A stretch of DNA of 64,000 nucleotides. Source: an uncultured Elusimicrobiales bacterium (GTDB taxonomy: Bacteria > Elusimicrobiota > Elusimicrobia > Elusimicrobiales > Elusimicrobiaceae). Where the stretch lies: assembly GCA_944327085.1 (NCBI GenBank), contig CALVGG010000002.1, forward strand, positions 308,531 to 372,530. The letters are read 5' to 3'. Under the pieces are notes generated by a model. It was not told where the DNA came from. It saw nothing but the letters and a program-made list of their open reading frames with translations, and ran no database searches. This document shows positions 35,117-42,921 of the stretch, piece by piece. Within the stretch, counting starts at the first letter, position 1, and every line of letters starts with the position of its first letter. Position numbers and translations under genes: made by a program.

Positions 35117-35710
35117 TTACTTCAAATCGGTTATTTTTTTATCTTGGCGGCTTACGCGGCACTGCTCCGCCGCCACAATGCCGGCCATTTTGTCTACCGC
35201 TTCGGCCAAGTCATCATTTAACAAGGCGTAGGTATAATGTTCCAATTCCAGCATTTCTTTTTTTGCCGTTTCCAAGCGGATTTCTATATCCTGGGTGTTA
35301 TCGTTGCGGCCCAGAATGCGCTTTTTTAATTCTTTCAAGCTGGGCGGAACAATAAACACGGTGGCCGCGTCCGGAAATTCTTTCAGCATGGTGCGGGCGC
35401 CCTGCACATCAATTACCAAAATGGGGCATATTCCTTTTTTCAGTAAATCTTCTACCGACTTTCTGGGAATGCCGTAGTAATGCGTATGCACCTGGGCCCA
35501 TTCCAGCATTTGGCCTTTTTTGATGGCCTGTTCAAATTGTTTAATCGTCCAAAAATGGTAATCCACACCGTCCTTTTCCCCAATGCGCGGGGCACGGGTG
35601 GTAGCCGTAACCACGCGGGCAACGGTTTTATTGCGTTTAAGCACCGCGTCCACAATAGTGGTTTTGCCGGCGCCGGACGGTGAAGATACAATAATGGGAA
35701 AAGCTTTCAT
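35117..35710 (-). CDS. gmk: Guanylate kinase
   Basis: 197 aa. Phosphorylates GMP to GDP with ATP. P-loop SSPSGAGKTTIVDAVL, GMP-binding region ATTRAPRIGEKDGVDYHF and YYGIPRKSV, then LVIDVQGARTMLKEFPDA and the lid with KKRILGRNDNT. First clear enzyme gene of the gmk-rpoZ-udg-priA unit. TAAAAT lies 6 nt before the ATG, but it overlaps the previous stop codon, so its promoter role is doubtful. Confidence 0.96.
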   Translation of the reverse strand: MKAFPIIVSSPSGAGKTTIVDAVLKRNKTVARVVTATTRAPRIGEKDGVDYHFWTIKQFEQAIKKGQMLEWAQVHTHYYGIPRKSVEDLLKKGICPILVIDVQGARTMLKEFPDAATVFIVPPSLKELKKRILGRNDNTQDIEIRLETAKKEMLELEHYTYALLNDDLAEAVDKMAGIVAAEQCRVSRQDKKITDLK

Positions 35711-35719
35711 TTCTATATT

Positions 35720-36373
35720 TTAGTAAATATTCCCGAATAGGTAAAGGAAATCCCCCACATACAAAAACATCAAATACCCCAATACCCCCAAAAACACCAG
35801 GCCCATAAAGTCCGCCAGGATATAAAAAATGCGCCGCAGGAAAAGACGGGTTTTTTCGTCAGTGCGCAAATCGGGCAGAGGGGGGACAGCGATAAAGCGC
35901 CCCATTTCAAGCAATAATTTGCAACGCACTTCCGGCGGCAAGGCCCAATACGGCACGATAATGCGTTTGGAAAAATCTTCCCTTAAAAACCAACGCCGCC
36001 ACCAGGGGGACTGCCATTTAAAACGTTTGGCGGCAATAATTTCCAGTTCTTCATCGGGCGATAAGGTAGACCGTGCAGACGTAAGAAACACAAACTGCGC
36101 TTTTTTTAGGTGTTTCCAGGCAAAGAACGGGTAGCCCATTATTTTGATACCGTTTGTATATATTACCACACGGGCTTTAAAAGCATAATAGCCTATATAC
36201 CCAAGCAGCACTAGGCATAACACGCACACCGCCCCAAACTGCCACACCCCGGCCGAAAGCCCCAGTTTGACAGCGCCCCAAATAAGCAAAAAGCTTACGC
36301 TGCAGGCAGAGTAGAAAAGGAAAATCCTCTCCCATATGTTTTCATAGGCGGAAAATAACTTTTGTTCTTTCAC
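35720..36373 (-). CDS. Membrane protein of unknown function
   Basis: 217 aa from GTG 36373, chosen because GGAGG sits 7 nt upstream; an ATG five codons earlier overlaps that site. Topology: two N-terminal membrane spans (CSVSFLLIWGAVKLGL; FGAVCVLCLVLLGYIGYYAF), a cytoplasmic PH-like beta-rich middle (ARVVIYTNGIKIMGY ... SPDEELEIIAAKRFKWQ) and one or two C-terminal spans. The middle resembles bacterial PH domains, but I would not assign it firmly. It ends 9 nt before gmk, so it may head the gmk operon. Confidence 0.75.
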   Translation of the reverse strand: MKEQKLFSAYENIWERIFLFYSACSVSFLLIWGAVKLGLSAGVWQFGAVCVLCLVLLGYIGYYAFKARVVIYTNGIKIMGYPFFAWKHLKKAQFVFLTSARSTLSPDEELEIIAAKRFKWQSPWWRRWFLREDFSKRIIVPYWALPPEVRCKLLLEMGRFIAVPPLPDLRTDEKTRLFLRRIFYILADFMGLVFLGVLGYLMFLYVGDFLYLFGNIY

Positions 36374-36440
36374 GCTGTTCCCTCCCATAAACCTGGCAAA
36401 AGCGGTATATTTTTACTGTACCAAAAAAGCCGCTATATGC

Positions 36441-36472
36441 AAAAGCCCGGCCTTATAAAAGGCCAGGCTTTT
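36441..36472. terminator. Hairpin terminator between 36373 and 36490 genes
   Basis: AAAAGCCCGGCC/GGCCAGGCTTTT stem with one mismatch; T-run on the minus strand ends the gene at 36490-37068. Confidence 0.8.
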
Positions 36473-36489
36473 GGTAAAAGAAAGAAAGC

Positions 36490-37068
36490 TTAAAATTCCG
36501 GCTGGCAAAAATCCTTTGCGTTTACTTTGGCGTCTTCGCCCAAAGATTCAATGGCGCGGGGGCAGCCTTTCCAGGCGCGAAACGCCTCGGAAATATCCAT
36601 ATAGCGGGCGTCCACCTTGTCATTCACGCCCAAAATGGCGCCCAGCAAACCGCCGTTTTCAATCAGGTTTTGGCCTTCCTGCACGGCCTGAGGCATGGAA
36701 ATTTTACCGCTTATTACACGGGCAAACAGGATGTTTTCGTGAATATCCGCCAAAAACACAAAGGGGTCGGTAAGCAGATTATCGGGCGCAACCACAGCCT
36801 GGTAAACCTTAATATTGTATTTTTGCGCCAAGGCGGAGGCTTTCTGGTGGGATTTTTCTGCCCGGGTTCCAGCCGCAATGGCGGCATTCCAGCGGCCGCT
36901 TTGCACGGCTTGGCGGCAGGCCAGGCCGTTTTCATACGCCTGCTGAAAGTACGATTGTACTTGGTTTCTTTGAGAGGCTTGCGCCGCACCGGAAAGTGCG
37001 TCCTGCACGCCGGCTTGCAGCATGGCGCTGCACAATAAAACTGCTAAGGTTAAAAGAGGTTTTTTCAT
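36490..37068 (-). CDS. Secreted helical protein, unknown function
   Basis: 192 aa with a signal peptide (MKKPLLTLAVLLCSAMLQA). Mature protein is Ala/Gln-rich and mostly helical, with three cysteines (GLACRQAV, KGCPRAIE, KDFCQPEF) spread so that two could pair. No known motif. Upstream minus-strand sequence has TATAAA and TAAATT boxes 9-11 nt before the ATG and no Shine-Dalgarno, again suggesting a leaderless or near-leaderless mRNA. Confidence 0.75.
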   Translation of the reverse strand: MKKPLLTLAVLLCSAMLQAGVQDALSGAAQASQRNQVQSYFQQAYENGLACRQAVQSGRWNAAIAAGTRAEKSHQKASALAQKYNIKVYQAVVAPDNLLTDPFVFLADIHENILFARVISGKISMPQAVQEGQNLIENGGLLGAILGVNDKVDARYMDISEAFRAWKGCPRAIESLGEDAKVNAKDFCQPEF

Positions 37069-37141
37069 ATGATAAATAATTTATAGAATAGAAAACAAAA
37101 TTTCTTTTATATTATAAACATTTTTACTTAAACGGGCAATA

Positions 37142-37213
37142 TTATTTTACTGCAGGCATAAAAACTTTAAATTCCAGGCTTAGCATTAAAATTTGGGTTT
37201 CGTTCATTTGCAT
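37142..37213 (-). CDS. Possible 23-aa small protein
   Basis: Reads MQMNETQILMLSLEFK then VFMPAVK. GGAGG (37228-37224) lies 10 nt before the ATG and TATTAT/TAAAAT boxes lie just upstream, an unusually complete set of expression signals for so short a frame. A second in-frame ATG is two codons in. It has no known family. It could be a small protein or a leader peptide, though no gene follows in the same direction before 37068. Confidence 0.4.
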   Translation of the reverse strand: MQMNETQILMLSLEFKVFMPAVK

Positions 37214-37442
37214 GGGTTTTATTCCTCCGTGATAATATTATTTTATAACCCTTATAAGGCAAATGCCAGGGCCTTTGGCCCTATATAAACCCCTAAAAAA
37301 GACCTATTGCCAAAAGGGCTAACGGGCCTATGTTTGGCCTCCCTGCTGGGCCGGTTAAACGCGCCCGATACGAATTAACACCCGATGACAGAATAACATA
37401 AAAAGGAAAGTTCCGGCGAAAAACTATGTATAATGAATCTAT
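37214..37442. other. Spacer with GGGCC inverted repeat
   Basis: Contains the small-ORF promoter, an AGGGCC-TTT-GGCCCT inverted repeat (37268-37282), further GGGCCT and TGGGCC motifs to about 37353, and the -10 box of the rightward lipoprotein gene. No other credible ORF. Confidence 0.45.
37429..37434 (+). promoter_or_regulatory. TATAAT -10 box, probable leaderless start
   Basis: ATGTATAAT context; TATAAT ends 8 nt before ATG 37443 with no Shine-Dalgarno between. Confidence 0.5.
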
Positions 37443-38126
37443 ATGAAAAAACTTTATTTATTTACGATGGTATTGGCGGCGGGCATGTTGCTGGCCGCCT
37501 GCGGGCAGGGTAAACTGCCCCAAATTGATTTTGACGGGCAAGCTTACCGCTTGGCTTTCTCCACCCGGCAGCCGGCCGGACGCATAAACGAATATTTGCG
37601 CCCGGGGGAAAGTTTAGATAAATACTCCCGTATGATTGGCGTGTATACATTCCCCGGCTTAAAAGATAAAACCCCGCAGGAAGCTTTGCAAATGCTGTCT
37701 GCTTATATGATGTCCAGCAACCCGATGGTTTCTTACGAAATGCACGAATCCAAAGATAAAAACGCCGCTATTATAGACTTTTTGGTCTTCTCCCCCGGGG
37801 TTACCATGGCGGAATATAATGTGTTTAAATACGTAAAAGACGGGGATGAAATGAAATCCCTTCAGTTTGTGGCCCGCTGGTACGCCACCAACGGTAAAGA
37901 CGCGGTGGAAAATGCCCGTAACTTTGCCACCTCTTACCTGGAAAACCGCCAGGAATGGGTTAAAAAAGTAGATAAAATGCGCTTTCCTAAGGTGTACGAG
38001 CAGGATTATTCCATAGATCCCTCTTTGTATGTAGAGGAAGAGCCCGCGCAAGAGCAATCTGCCCCGGTCCCCAATCAAACGCCTGCCCCCACCGAACCAG
38101 ATACAACCCAACAAGTTGAAAAGTAG
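37443..38126 (+). CDS. Lipoprotein of unknown function
   Basis: 227 aa with signal peptide and lipobox LAAC (Cys20, in LLAACGQG). The mature domain is about 170 residues of mixed alpha/beta (IDFDGQAYRLAFSTRQPAGR ... NAAIIDFLVFSPGVTMAEYNVFKY) followed by a Pro/Glu/Gln-rich tail (VPNQTPAPTEPDTTQQ). Family not recognised. Expressed singly from an apparently leaderless promoter; a weak hairpin follows. Confidence 0.8.
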   Translation: MKKLYLFTMVLAAGMLLAACGQGKLPQIDFDGQAYRLAFSTRQPAGRINEYLRPGESLDKYSRMIGVYTFPGLKDKTPQEALQMLSAYMMSSNPMVSYEMHESKDKNAAIIDFLVFSPGVTMAEYNVFKYVKDGDEMKSLQFVARWYATNGKDAVENARNFATSYLENRQEWVKKVDKMRFPKVYEQDYSIDPSLYVEEEPAQEQSAPVPNQTPAPTEPDTTQQVEK

Positions 38127-38148
38127 CTGGCCGCTTATTTTACCTGAT

Positions 38149-38178
38149 ATAAAAAGCCCGACAAATGCTGGGTTTTTT
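38149..38178 (+). terminator. Weak terminator after lipoprotein gene
   Basis: AAAAGCCC/GGGTTTTT stem with a G-T pair and a T6 run. Confidence 0.5.
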
Positions 38179-38179
38179 A

Positions 38180-38465
38180 TGTACTTAAACAATCCGCAAT
38201 AATCTGTTGTAAAACATATTAAAATTAAGCATAAAAATAAAAATAATTAAAAAATAATGATTTTTTGTATTTTTTACGCTTTTGTGGCAATATTATAAAA
38301 AATATACTAATTTTAAAAGTACTTAAAATATAAGTATTTTTATTTTTAACATTATTTTTACAAAAAACATTAAAAACTAGAAAAGCAAACAAAACAGCCT
38401 GTTACCACACGTAAAAACAGGGGAAAAGAAAAACCAAAACTACACAAAAAATCATCACATAAACA
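38180..38465. other. AT-rich gene-free island
   Basis: About 285 nt of very A/T-rich sequence, with homopolymer runs and AAGTACTT/TAAGTATT near-repeats (about 38317-38340). No ORF, no DnaA boxes. The base composition is strikingly unlike the surrounding coding DNA. Confidence 0.6.
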
Positions 38466-38521
38466 ATTTTTAAATGCACAGTTTCGGCCTTTATGGGCCA
38501 ATTTTATGTTTACCTGCGGTG

Positions 38522-38660
38522 TAAAAAAGCCCGGCAGGCCACCTCAAAACAGCGGTGGGGCAACATACACCCTCGGCCGGGCTGCCCCAAAACGCCTAAG
38601 GGCAGTATGCCTGATTAGCCTTTCGGCACAACACCGGCCGAGCGCCACTATTGATTTAAA
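38522..38660 (-). ncRNA. Candidate structured RNA with competing stems
   Basis: On the minus strand a possible promoter (TTGTTA 38696-38691, 18-nt spacer, TATTTT 38672-38667) would start a ~140-nt RNA ending in TTTTTT (38528-38523). Two long helices compete for the same strand: 38634-38642 pairs perfectly (9 bp) with 38572-38580, and 38576-38583 pairs perfectly (8 bp) with 38528-38535, the latter directly before the T-run as in a terminator. Extra hairpins: GCCGAAAGGC, CTGCCC/GGGCAG (38582-38587 with 38600-38605) and CCACC/GGTGG. No same-strand gene follows nearby, so this looks like a stand-alone RNA. Known riboswitch or sRNA families were not recognised; orientation is inferred. Confidence 0.5.
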
Positions 38661-38765
38661 AGCCTAAAAATATGGTGAGATAAGCCTAATTAACAAGAAG
38701 AGAAAGGCAGAAGATGTAATCTCTATCAAATACAACTGCCATAAATACAAGTTCCACAATGCCAT

Positions 38766-38798
38766 AAAAAAACCCGGGCCGTAAAACCCGGGTTTTTT
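38766..38798. terminator. Bidirectional terminator after ppdK
   Basis: ACCCGGG/CCCGGGT stem flanked by A7 and T6. Confidence 0.9.
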
Positions 38799-38813
38799 AT
38801 TCAAACTGACTGA

Positions 38814-41612
38814 TTATTTATGTTTCTTTTTAGCCAATACGTCTTTGGCCGCGGCTTGAGCGGCAGCCAAGCGGGCTATCGGCACGCGGAAAGCCGAGCA
38901 GGAAACATAAGTGAAGCCTTCGCGGTGGCAGAATTCCACGCTTTCCGGGTCACCGCCGTGTTCACCGCAGATACCCACTTTCAAGTTGGGTTTGGCTTCG
39001 CGCCCTTCCACCACGGCGTGTTCAATCAGCATACCCACGCCGCGCTGGTCCAAGGTTTGGAACGGATCCGCTTCCAAAATGCCCTGTTTTAAGTATTCAG
39101 GCAAGAAGGAACCGATATCATCGCGGGAGAAACCAAAGGTCATCTGCGTTAAGTCGTTGGTGCCGAAGGAGAAGAAGTCCGCTTCTTGGGCTACTTCATA
39201 GGCCAGTACGGCCGCACGGGGGATTTCAATCATCGTCCCCACGGAGAATTGCAGCTTTTTGGTTTTAAAAGCGGCGCATACTTCGTCATAGGCTTGGCGG
39301 ATGAGCTTCTTTTGGGTGATGATTTCGTTCACATCGCAGGTTAAGGGGATCATCACTTCCGGTTCGGCCTTTACACCTTCTTTTAACAGTTCGGCGGCGG
39401 ATTCAAAAATGGCTTTGGACTGCATGAGCGTAATTTCCGGATAGGTTACACCCAAGCGGATACCGCGGTGCCCCATCATCGGGTTTACTTCGTGCAAGCC
39501 GGCGGCGCGTTCTTTGAACACGTCCATAGAAATACCTAACGCTTTGGCCAGTTCCGCCTGTTTTTCAGGCAAGGTGGGCACAAACTCGTGCAAGGGCGGG
39601 TCCATCAGGCGGATGGTCACCCCAAAGCCGGCCATGGCTTTCATGGTGGCTTTGATTTCTTTCTTCATATACGGGAAGAGCTCGTTTACCGCTTTTTTGC
39701 GTTCTTCTTCATTACCGGACAAAATCATCTTGCGCAGGATAAAGAGCGGTTTTTCGGAATTTTTGCCGTAGAACATGTGTTCAATGCGGAACAAGCCAAT
39801 CCCTTCCGCCCCAAATTTGCGGGCATTGATGGCGTCTTCTTCCGTATCGGCATTGGCACGCACTTTTAATACGCGCACTTTATCGCACATATCCAAAAAT
39901 TTGGCCAGGTTTTTGTTGCCTTCGCCGGCGGCCAACATTTTTAAGGCGCCGTCGTACACCCAGCCTTTGGTGCCGTTTAAGGTCAGCTCGTCGCCTTCTT
40001 TAAAGGTTTTGCCGCCCATGGAAACGGTTTTGGCTTCCAGGTTGATGTCCAGCTCGCCGCAGCCTACAATGCAGCATTTGCCCCAGCCGCGGGCTACCAA
40101 TGCCGCGTGGGAGGTCATCCCGCCGCGCTGCGTTAAAATACCGGCGGCCGCGCGCATACCTTCAATATCTTCCGGGTTGGTTTCTTCGCGCACCAAAATG
40201 GCGTTTTTGCCGGCAGCCTGCAACTTAATGGCATCGGCCGAGTTAAACACAATGGCCCCGCAGGCGCCGCCCGGGCCGGCCGGCAAGCCTTTGGCAATGG
40301 GTTTGGCCTGGGCTTCGGCTTTCGGGTCAATGGCGGGCAGTAAAAGTTCCCCAAGCTGGGCCGGGGTAACGCGCAAAACGGCTTCTTCCTTAGAAATCAA
40401 GCGTTCTTTTACCATGTCCAAAGCCATCTGCACGGCGGCGGTGCCGTTTCTTTTGCCTACGCGGCACTGCAACATCCACAGTTTTTGGTCTTCAATGGTA
40501 AATTCAATATCCAGCATATCGTGGAAGTGTTTTTCCAGCTTTTTCTGGATAGCGTCCAATTCTTTATATACCTTGGGCATTAATTTTTCCAAGGTGGGCA
40601 AATGGGCGGAGTGCGCATTGGTAGACCATTTGTTCATGGGGGAGGGGGTGCGGATACCGGCCACCACGTCTTCACCCTGGGCGTTTACCAAATATTCACC
40701 GTAGAAGTGTGCATCCCCATTGCCGGGGTTGCGGGTGAAAGCCACGCCGGTGGCGCTGGTTTCGCCCATGTTGCCAAACACCATGGTTTGCACGTTAACG
40801 GCGGTGCCCCAATCGTGCGGGATGTTTTCAATATTGCGGTAAGCAATGGCGCGTTTGCCGTTCCAAGAAGCAAACACCGCGCCAATGGCGCCCCAAAGCT
40901 GTTTCATCGGCTCGTCCGGGAAGTCGCTCCCCAATACTTTTTTAACGGTGGCTTTAAAATCGGCGCACAAAGTTTTTAATTCTTCCGCCGGGATGTGGGT
41001 GTCATCCTTCACGCCCAGTTTTTCTTTTAAAGCTTCCAATTTACCGTCTAAAATTTTGCGGATGCCTTCGCCGTCTTTGGGCTCAATGCCGGCGGCTTTT
41101 TCCATTACCACGTCGGAATACATCATAATCAGGCGGCGGTAAGCGTCATACACAAAGCGGGCATCGCCGGTTTTGGCAATCATACCGGGGATGGTCTTCT
41201 CGGTCAAGCCGATGTTTAAAATGGTTTCCATCATACCCGGCATGGAAGCGCGGGCGCCGGAGCGCACAGATACCAAAAGCGGGTTCTTTTCAGAGCCGAA
41301 TTGTTTTTTGGTTTCGCGTTCAATTTTTTTCAGGTTGGCTTCTACGTCTGCTTTTAAGGTTTTGGGATAGGTGCGGTTGTGATTCCAATAATAGGTGCAG
41401 ACTTCGGTGGTAATCGTAAATCCGGGGGGGACGGGCAGTTTAAGCAAGCCGGCCATTTCTGCCAGGTTGGCGCCTTTTCCGCCCAAGAGTTCTTTCATAC
41501 TGCCGTTGCCTTCGGCTTTTCCTGCCCCGAAGGAGTAAACGTGTTTAGTGGCTTTTTTTACAGTCTTTTTGGCCGCGGTTTTAGCGGCTTTTTTGACGGT
41601 CTTTTTTACCAT
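38814..41612 (-). CDS. ppdK: Pyruvate, phosphate dikinase with basic N-terminal tail
   Basis: 932 aa. Interconverts pyruvate + ATP + Pi and PEP + AMP + PPi; in fermenters often used for PPi-linked glycolysis. The first ~27 residues are an unusual Lys/Ala/Thr repeat (KKTVKKAAKTAAKK...), then the canonical enzyme: VYSFGAGKAEGNGSMKELLG, N-terminal ATP-grasp, phosphohistidine loop GGMTSHAALVARGWGK, and C-terminal PEP/pyruvate TIM barrel with GLFRIEHMF, MMGHRGIRLGV and the catalytic Cys segment GICGEHGGDPES. TGGAGAT precedes the ATG, so the tail is within the translated product. Single-gene unit. Confidence 0.96.
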   Translation of the reverse strand: MVKKTVKKAAKTAAKKTVKKATKHVYSFGAGKAEGNGSMKELLGGKGANLAEMAGLLKLPVPPGFTITTEVCTYYWNHNRTYPKTLKADVEANLKKIERETKKQFGSEKNPLLVSVRSGARASMPGMMETILNIGLTEKTIPGMIAKTGDARFVYDAYRRLIMMYSDVVMEKAAGIEPKDGEGIRKILDGKLEALKEKLGVKDDTHIPAEELKTLCADFKATVKKVLGSDFPDEPMKQLWGAIGAVFASWNGKRAIAYRNIENIPHDWGTAVNVQTMVFGNMGETSATGVAFTRNPGNGDAHFYGEYLVNAQGEDVVAGIRTPSPMNKWSTNAHSAHLPTLEKLMPKVYKELDAIQKKLEKHFHDMLDIEFTIEDQKLWMLQCRVGKRNGTAAVQMALDMVKERLISKEEAVLRVTPAQLGELLLPAIDPKAEAQAKPIAKGLPAGPGGACGAIVFNSADAIKLQAAGKNAILVREETNPEDIEGMRAAAGILTQRGGMTSHAALVARGWGKCCIVGCGELDINLEAKTVSMGGKTFKEGDELTLNGTKGWVYDGALKMLAAGEGNKNLAKFLDMCDKVRVLKVRANADTEEDAINARKFGAEGIGLFRIEHMFYGKNSEKPLFILRKMILSGNEEERKKAVNELFPYMKKEIKATMKAMAGFGVTIRLMDPPLHEFVPTLPEKQAELAKALGISMDVFKERAAGLHEVNPMMGHRGIRLGVTYPEITLMQSKAIFESAAELLKEGVKAEPEVMIPLTCDVNEIITQKKLIRQAYDEVCAAFKTKKLQFSVGTMIEIPRAAVLAYEVAQEADFFSFGTNDLTQMTFGFSRDDIGSFLPEYLKQGILEADPFQTLDQRGVGMLIEHAVVEGREAKPNLKVGICGEHGGDPESVEFCHREGFTYVSCSAFRVPIARLAAAQAAAKDVLAKKKHK

Positions 41613-41771
41613 TGCGTATCTCCATATAAAATATCATCAAACGAACGCTCAGGCCCGTTCTAATCTTTTATATTGTAGTACATTTCCTAAAAAAAGAAAA
41701 ATTTTTTCTTTCAAATGTTTCTTGCACTGTTTTTTTGCTAGAATAATAACAAATTAAATAAGGGGAGATTT

Positions 41772-42368
41772 ATGAATAATAAAGGAACTTCTTTCTTTCA
41801 ATATTTTGTGTTTTTAATTGTGCTGGCCATTGCGGCGTTTATTATATTTCCGGATACGGTGCCCTTTCCGCTGGGGGGGAATATACCGGGCATGGATATG
41901 AATAAGATGGCCGCCCAAATGGCCAAGCAAATGAAAGAGCAAGGTGGCGCACAGTTGCCCTCCGCTTTGGGACAAACAGAAAAAGAAATTGCTATCCCAC
42001 AGGAAGTGTATGACAGCATTCCGCAAAACCCCGCTTACCAGGAATATCTGTTTGGCAACCAAAAACACATATTAATGCTTACCAGTTCTCGAGCTTCGTA
42101 CCTGCAAAAAATTGCCAACGCCATAGATACCGCCCTGGCCGCGCCGGATATGCAGGCGGTGTATACTAAAAACATTGTGGATTTCCCGATAAACGAGCAA
42201 ACCATGTCCTGCAAGGGCGATTATTTTAACTGCCCCAGCGCTTGGCTGGCGCGCTATTGCATGGGGCAGGTGTGCATTATTAATCCGTCCACCCGCCGCG
42301 TGGTGTCCGCCCTCGTTATTAACGAAGAAGACGTGGCCCCCTTGCTGGAAAAATATAAAAATTGGTAA
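41772..42368 (+). CDS. Membrane-anchored protein, paralogous pair member 1
   Basis: 198 aa; starts after GGGGAG. An N-terminal membrane anchor (FFQYFVFLIVLAIAAFIIF) is followed by a Met/Gln-rich linker and a ~120-residue domain with cysteines 147, 154, 163 and 168 (CMGQVCIINPSTRR) ending LLEKYKNW. The next gene, starting at the very next base, has the same architecture and a C-terminal CIVNPRTK ... LKKYQTW, so the two look like a diverged duplication. Alternating strands before the CxxxxC motif hint at a thioredoxin-like fold, but this is only suggestive. Function unknown; expected in the periplasm. Confidence 0.7.
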   Translation: MNNKGTSFFQYFVFLIVLAIAAFIIFPDTVPFPLGGNIPGMDMNKMAAQMAKQMKEQGGAQLPSALGQTEKEIAIPQEVYDSIPQNPAYQEYLFGNQKHILMLTSSRASYLQKIANAIDTALAAPDMQAVYTKNIVDFPINEQTMSCKGDYFNCPSAWLARYCMGQVCIINPSTRRVVSALVINEEDVAPLLEKYKNW

Positions 42369-42887
42369 ATGAAAAAAGCACTGATTGCTTTTATAAGTAT
42401 TTGGATACTGGCCGTACTGATTAACCAATATACGGGGTGGAGCGTGCAGGATTTGTTGCCGCCCACCCCGGTAAAAGTGCGTACTTTAACCCCGCAAGAA
42501 GAAGCCTCCTTTCCGCCGCCTGTAAAAATAGAAGATAAATTTTACCGCTTTAGCTCCCGCCACCCGGATGTTTGGTCCAAACCTTTGTATGCCGATAAAA
42601 AAACGGCCATTCTAATTAATTGGAACGGCAGTAACGACAAGTTATTATCCGATTTTAGAAACCTGCTTAGGCAGCCGGACAACCAGCAAGCCTATCAGCG
42701 CAAAATTTATACACTCCGTTCCAGCATGACTACCTGGAAGTATGACAGTGCCAAACAACTATTAATAGAAACCTGCGGCCAGCAAGCGGCCTGCATTGTA
42801 AACCCACGCACGAAAGAAATTGCCGTCCTGCCTAATAAAGACACCAGCTACTTAGCCGCTTTTTTAAAGAAATACCAAACCTGGTAA
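42369..42887 (+). CDS. Membrane-anchored protein, paralogous pair member 2
   Basis: 172 aa, starts with no gap after its upstream neighbour. N-terminal membrane anchor (ALIAFISIWILAVLINQY), short Pro-rich linker, then a domain with DKKTAILINWNGSND, and Cys136/Cys142 in TCGQQAACIVNPRTKEI, ending LKKYQTW. The shared CI(I/V)NPxT(R/K) and KY-x-x-W endings tie it to the first member. Both are probably partners or alternate forms of one periplasmic activity. A terminator follows. Confidence 0.7.
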   Translation: MKKALIAFISIWILAVLINQYTGWSVQDLLPPTPVKVRTLTPQEEASFPPPVKIEDKFYRFSSRHPDVWSKPLYADKKTAILINWNGSNDKLLSDFRNLLRQPDNQQAYQRKIYTLRSSMTTWKYDSAKQLLIETCGQQAACIVNPRTKEIAVLPNKDTSYLAAFLKKYQTW

Positions 42888-42920
42888 AAAAATCCGCCCT
42901 GTACGGGGCGGATTTTTTAT
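42888..42920. terminator. Bidirectional terminator
   Basis: AATCCGCCC/GGGCGGATT stem flanked by A and T runs, between convergent units. Confidence 0.9.
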
Positions 42921-42921
42921 C

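Noticed and set aside
38521..38700. Cobalamin riboswitch
   Set aside because: GCTGCCCC and GCCACT occur, but the B12 box, the order of elements and a downstream target gene are missing.
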